Positions 51,701-64,000 of a DNA stretch of 64,000 nucleotides are shown here, in pieces. The stretch's first letter is position 1; each line of letters starts with the position of its first letter. A program made the position numbers and the translations under genes. The DNA comes from Hippophae tibetana (lineage: Eukaryota; Streptophyta; Magnoliopsida; Rosales; Elaeagnaceae). A model generated the notes under the pieces. That model did not search any database. It saw nothing but the letters and a program-made list of their open reading frames with translations, and was not told the DNA's origin. The stretch covers positions 15,607,001-15,671,000 of the forward strand of contig CM072806.1 of NCBI GenBank assembly GCA_037013495.1, written 5' to 3'.

Positions 51701-52255
51701 CCCCACTCGCATCCGTTGAGTCTCATGCGTGCCTACATGCGCCAGCGTATGTCACGCCGAGATCTATGCCCTTGTTTGTGCCCATATTTCGGCACCAACG
51801 CCCAGCCGCACGCACCTCTGTTCATAAGTGTACCAACTTGTCCGTAACACATCCAAAATCAATTTTAAAAATATATTTTTCTACTTTTTAAGCCTTTTCT
51901 CACCTATAAAGGGACCATCTCCCCCATTGTAAAAATGACACTTGAAAATCTCAACTTTTCTCTCTCTCTCTATCTTTCTTTCTCTAGAAAGCTTTTTTAG
52001 TTTTTTTAGTTTTAAAGTTCTTTTTTTTAAGAAGAACTAGTTATATTTTTGTAGATTTATAGTTTTTGATTTAATAAGAGAAAATGTAAATCTGTTTAGA
52101 AGTTTTCTAGAAATGGAATTAGCATTAACGTTCTCTTTTTAAATGAATTCTTTACCATTATTTTTATGTTTTATTCTTATATGTTATATTTAATTTGTAT
52201 GTAATTAAATTTAACATCGCTGGATATTTATAAATAATATATAATAATAACGTTA
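48799..52255 (+). mobile_element. Athila-type element: LTR arm, primer site, gag, second LTR start
   Basis: An LTR-derived arm runs to about 49907 (ending GATCA). It is followed by the Athila primer-binding site, a variant of TGGCGCCGTTGCCGGGGA, at 49915-49932. Gag occupies about 50040-51050, with the retrotransposon_gag signature LQDHVRARLNSLPPNSI, then TTWNNLVDKFLMKYF, and a degenerate zinc knuckle HGAHLFHNC near 50670. Pol is absent. A second LTR starts at 51378 (TGATGAGTGCTT) with a TATA-like CCTATAAAGGGACC near 51903-51916 and a pyrimidine-rich leader. The element is reduced to LTR-gag-LTR pieces and is broken. A GC-richer patch lies at 51690-51850 in the second LTR. Confidence 0.7.
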
Positions 52256-53400
52256 TTATTCTTGTGAAATATTAATTAGGTAAAATATCTCTGTAAAATA
52301 AATGGATTTTATTTTTATTTAAGATTTTATATTAAAGATGTTAGATAGAAATATATTATTTTTTATTACAAACTTTATTTTGAAAATTAGATTCGTATGT
52401 TTAATGTCTAATCCCAGGTGTCATTTAAAAATAGTATTATTTTTGTTACTATAAATTTTAAGTATATTGTTTGATATAATTTTCAAAATAAAAAATAATA
52501 TATATATAATGTTTCTCATGAGAAAAAAGGCGTTGGAGAATAATCTCAAAGACACTATCTAATTAACTAGGTATCTTAGATTACACCGCAATAGTAGCAA
52601 AGTAAAAAAAAAAAACAAGAATAAAAAACGAAAACAAAAAAAAAAACGAAAACAAAAAAAAAAATTTCAAAAAAAAAAGAAAGAAAAGATTAGAAGCAAA
52701 GTTAATACCCAATGGTAATATCTGCCTTTCATGGGAAAGATGTTCTCGATTTTTTTATTGTAAGTTCAAACGATGATTAAAAATTGAAATTAAAAAATAT
52801 GATCGTTTTTTTTTTAAATAACCCTAACGTGTACTCATTCCCTCTCACAATGGGCAATGCATAATGATCGGCAAAATATTATATACAACCTCTTACTATG
52901 CACCGTTCATTTCAATCCTTTTATTAATTTTTTTTCTTCTTTTAAAAATCAATGGATATGATACATTGGATACACCAGGTTACTATGTCACTGGTGTATA
53001 AAATATTTTCTCATAATGACCCTGTCATATGTTAATTCAACTAGTAACTCGCCATACGAGTACTGATATTTCAAGTTAGTGGATATACTGTTGCAGAGCC
53101 AAAAAAAATTAAAAATAATAATAATAATAATAAATAAACGTTTTATCTTTGCTTCCAAACCGAGTTGGTAAAAAGTATTTAAAAAATACGGTATTGACAA
53201 AAATAGTGCTCCACGTTAAAAAAAATTAAGTTTAAATCTAAACAACCATAAAAAAAATACTGGCATGAATTGAAAAATTAAGTTTAATGCACGATGTCGC
53301 TGACATTATTTTGCTTGTTATGTCAAACGGATGTTCTTAGTGCCCTATCGAGCAACGGGAGCACGAGTTAAATTAATATTCACTGTATGTTGAAAATGTC
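52256..53400. other. AT-rich sequence downstream of CDC48
   Basis: No gene or named repeat is visible. It has A-rich runs interleaved with AAACGAAAAC near 52604-52680 and an (AAT)n-like run near 53115-53135. The CDC48 transcript should end in the right part of this stretch or just beyond it, but I could not pick a polyadenylation signal with confidence. Confidence 0.5.
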
Positions 53401-53539
53401 AAAAAAGAAGAAACACATCTTGTTTATGTCATTTCAATTTAAATGAAGGATATTAGTAAATCTGTGCTCTTTAGTCGCAGTGGTCATTGTCACATCTGAT
53501 ACATCCACCAATATAACATAAGGACAATATCGATGAGCC

Positions 53540-63242
<9,703 letters not shown>

Positions 63243-63360
63243 GTTCGCAAAGAAAACTGTAGACAGAGAGTTTGGTATGGAGCAACTCGGCCTAGGAAGT
63301 AGACGATTAACAATGAGAGAAGATGGATCATGGGGATCTGAGAAATGGAGGGTCTGGATA

Positions 63361-63368
63361 TATTTATA
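63361..63368 (-). promoter_or_regulatory. Putative TATA box of CDC48
   Basis: Minus-strand TATAAATATATCC starts at 63368, about 126 bp upstream of the ATG. It implies transcription starting near 63330 and a leader of about 90 nt. No other strong TATA lies closer to the ATG. Confidence 0.5.
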
Positions 63369-63369
63369 T

Positions 63370-63783
63370 TTATTTACTTACAAGGACTAACTTCGTTTCT
63401 TGTTTGAAAAGAAAAGTTTTCTTCCTTTTTTTTTCATTTCTTTTTTCTATATTGGATTTGGAATACTTCCTAGTGAAGCAATAAAATTGAAAAATGGTTT
63501 TAAAAAAATTAATATTACCACACTATAAAGTATTAAAAAAACTATAAATATAATATTTTTCTACTTACAAAAATAATATTCAAATATAATATTCATATTG
63601 TTACAAAAATAATATTAATGTTGATACTAATTTTTATCAACATTAAGTATTGTTGCTATTCCTAAAATCTAGGAAATTAACGAACTATTAAGACCTTACC
63701 CACTTTATAAGGGGTGTTCTTCAACGCTCTAATACGTAAGTTAATAACTGTAAAATAAATAAAAGAATATATCTACAGTCTTA
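63370..63783. other. AT-rich upstream region of CDC48
   Basis: It has T- and A-rich tracts and several AATATAATATT-type direct repeats near 63550-63620. No coding sequence is seen. The core promoter and proximal elements of CDC48 should be here. Confidence 0.5.
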
Positions 63784-63953
63784 TTCTAATAATTAAAAAA
63801 AAGTATTTAGTTGTAATTATTTGTTATAAGATAAAATGATATTTCAATATCTAATAGTTGTGTGCTTGTTCTAATAATTAAAAAAAAGTATTTAGTTGGA
63901 ATTATTTGTTATAAGATCAAATGATATTTCAATATCTAATAGTTGTGTGTATA
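63784..63953 (+). repeat. 85-bp tandem duplication upstream of CDC48
   Basis: Two adjacent 85-bp copies (63784-63868 and 63869-63953) both begin TTCTAATAATTAAAAAAAAG and differ at only a few positions. They lie about 540-710 bp upstream of the CDC48 start codon. Confidence 0.92.
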
Positions 63954-64000
63954 TGTAAATATATATAGAAAAAAGAATTAACATGATAGTTATTTTTTAT

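Noticed and set aside
51646-51891. 81-codon frame with several Cys residues
   Set aside because: It lies in the Athila-type LTR, overlaps the GC-richer U3 patch, and shows no domain.

Overview
This is a gene-poor, AT-rich, repeat-packed stretch of a flowering-plant nuclear genome. Two host genes are supported. One is CDC48/VCP (AAA+ segregase), nine exons on the minus strand between 53540 and 63242; its splice sites join in frame to an 809-residue product, the length of Arabidopsis CDC48A as I recall it. The other is a 65-codon DVL/ROTUNDIFOLIA-LIKE small-peptide gene at 18915-19112. The plant order cannot be told from the sequence alone.

Layout. 1-12 kb: an Athila-type LTR piece, a gag-bearing but pol-less LTR element, another Athila piece, then a SIRE-like Ty1/copia element split by an 859-bp CACTA-type element (target duplication AGG). 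12.5-17.5 kb: a 5055-bp non-autonomous CACTA-type transposon (target duplication CAT) with a TGGTGCT minisatellite, five tandem modules of about 500 bp and a nested 153-bp MITE (target duplication TTT). 18.8-19.1 kb: the DVL/RTFL gene. 20.3-28.1 kb: a Ty3/gypsy LTR piece, a LINE 3' end, and a complete 5.3-kb pol-less LTR element with two LTRs of 1262 bp each. 28-36 kb: AT-rich sequence with a 1269-bp CACTA-type element (target duplication GTA) inside a copia remnant. 36-52 kb: a second type of gag-only LTR element, a Ty3/gypsy LTR, and rearranged Athila pieces that meet head to head. 53.5-63.2 kb: CDC48, with a 4.65-kb antisense copia element in intron 2 and a probable hAT-type MITE in intron 7.

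The most interesting material is the transposon biology. Three gag-bearing LTR elements lack any recognisable pol; two of them share one architecture, as expected of a parasitic TR-GAG-like family that borrows enzymes from SIRE-like relatives. Four CACTA-type elements have exact 3-bp target duplications; three belong to one family whose two larger members carry dense arrays of an alternating-orientation subterminal motif. CDC48 has tolerated a fivefold or greater growth of intron 2. I found no RNA gene, CRISPR array or bacterial-type operon.
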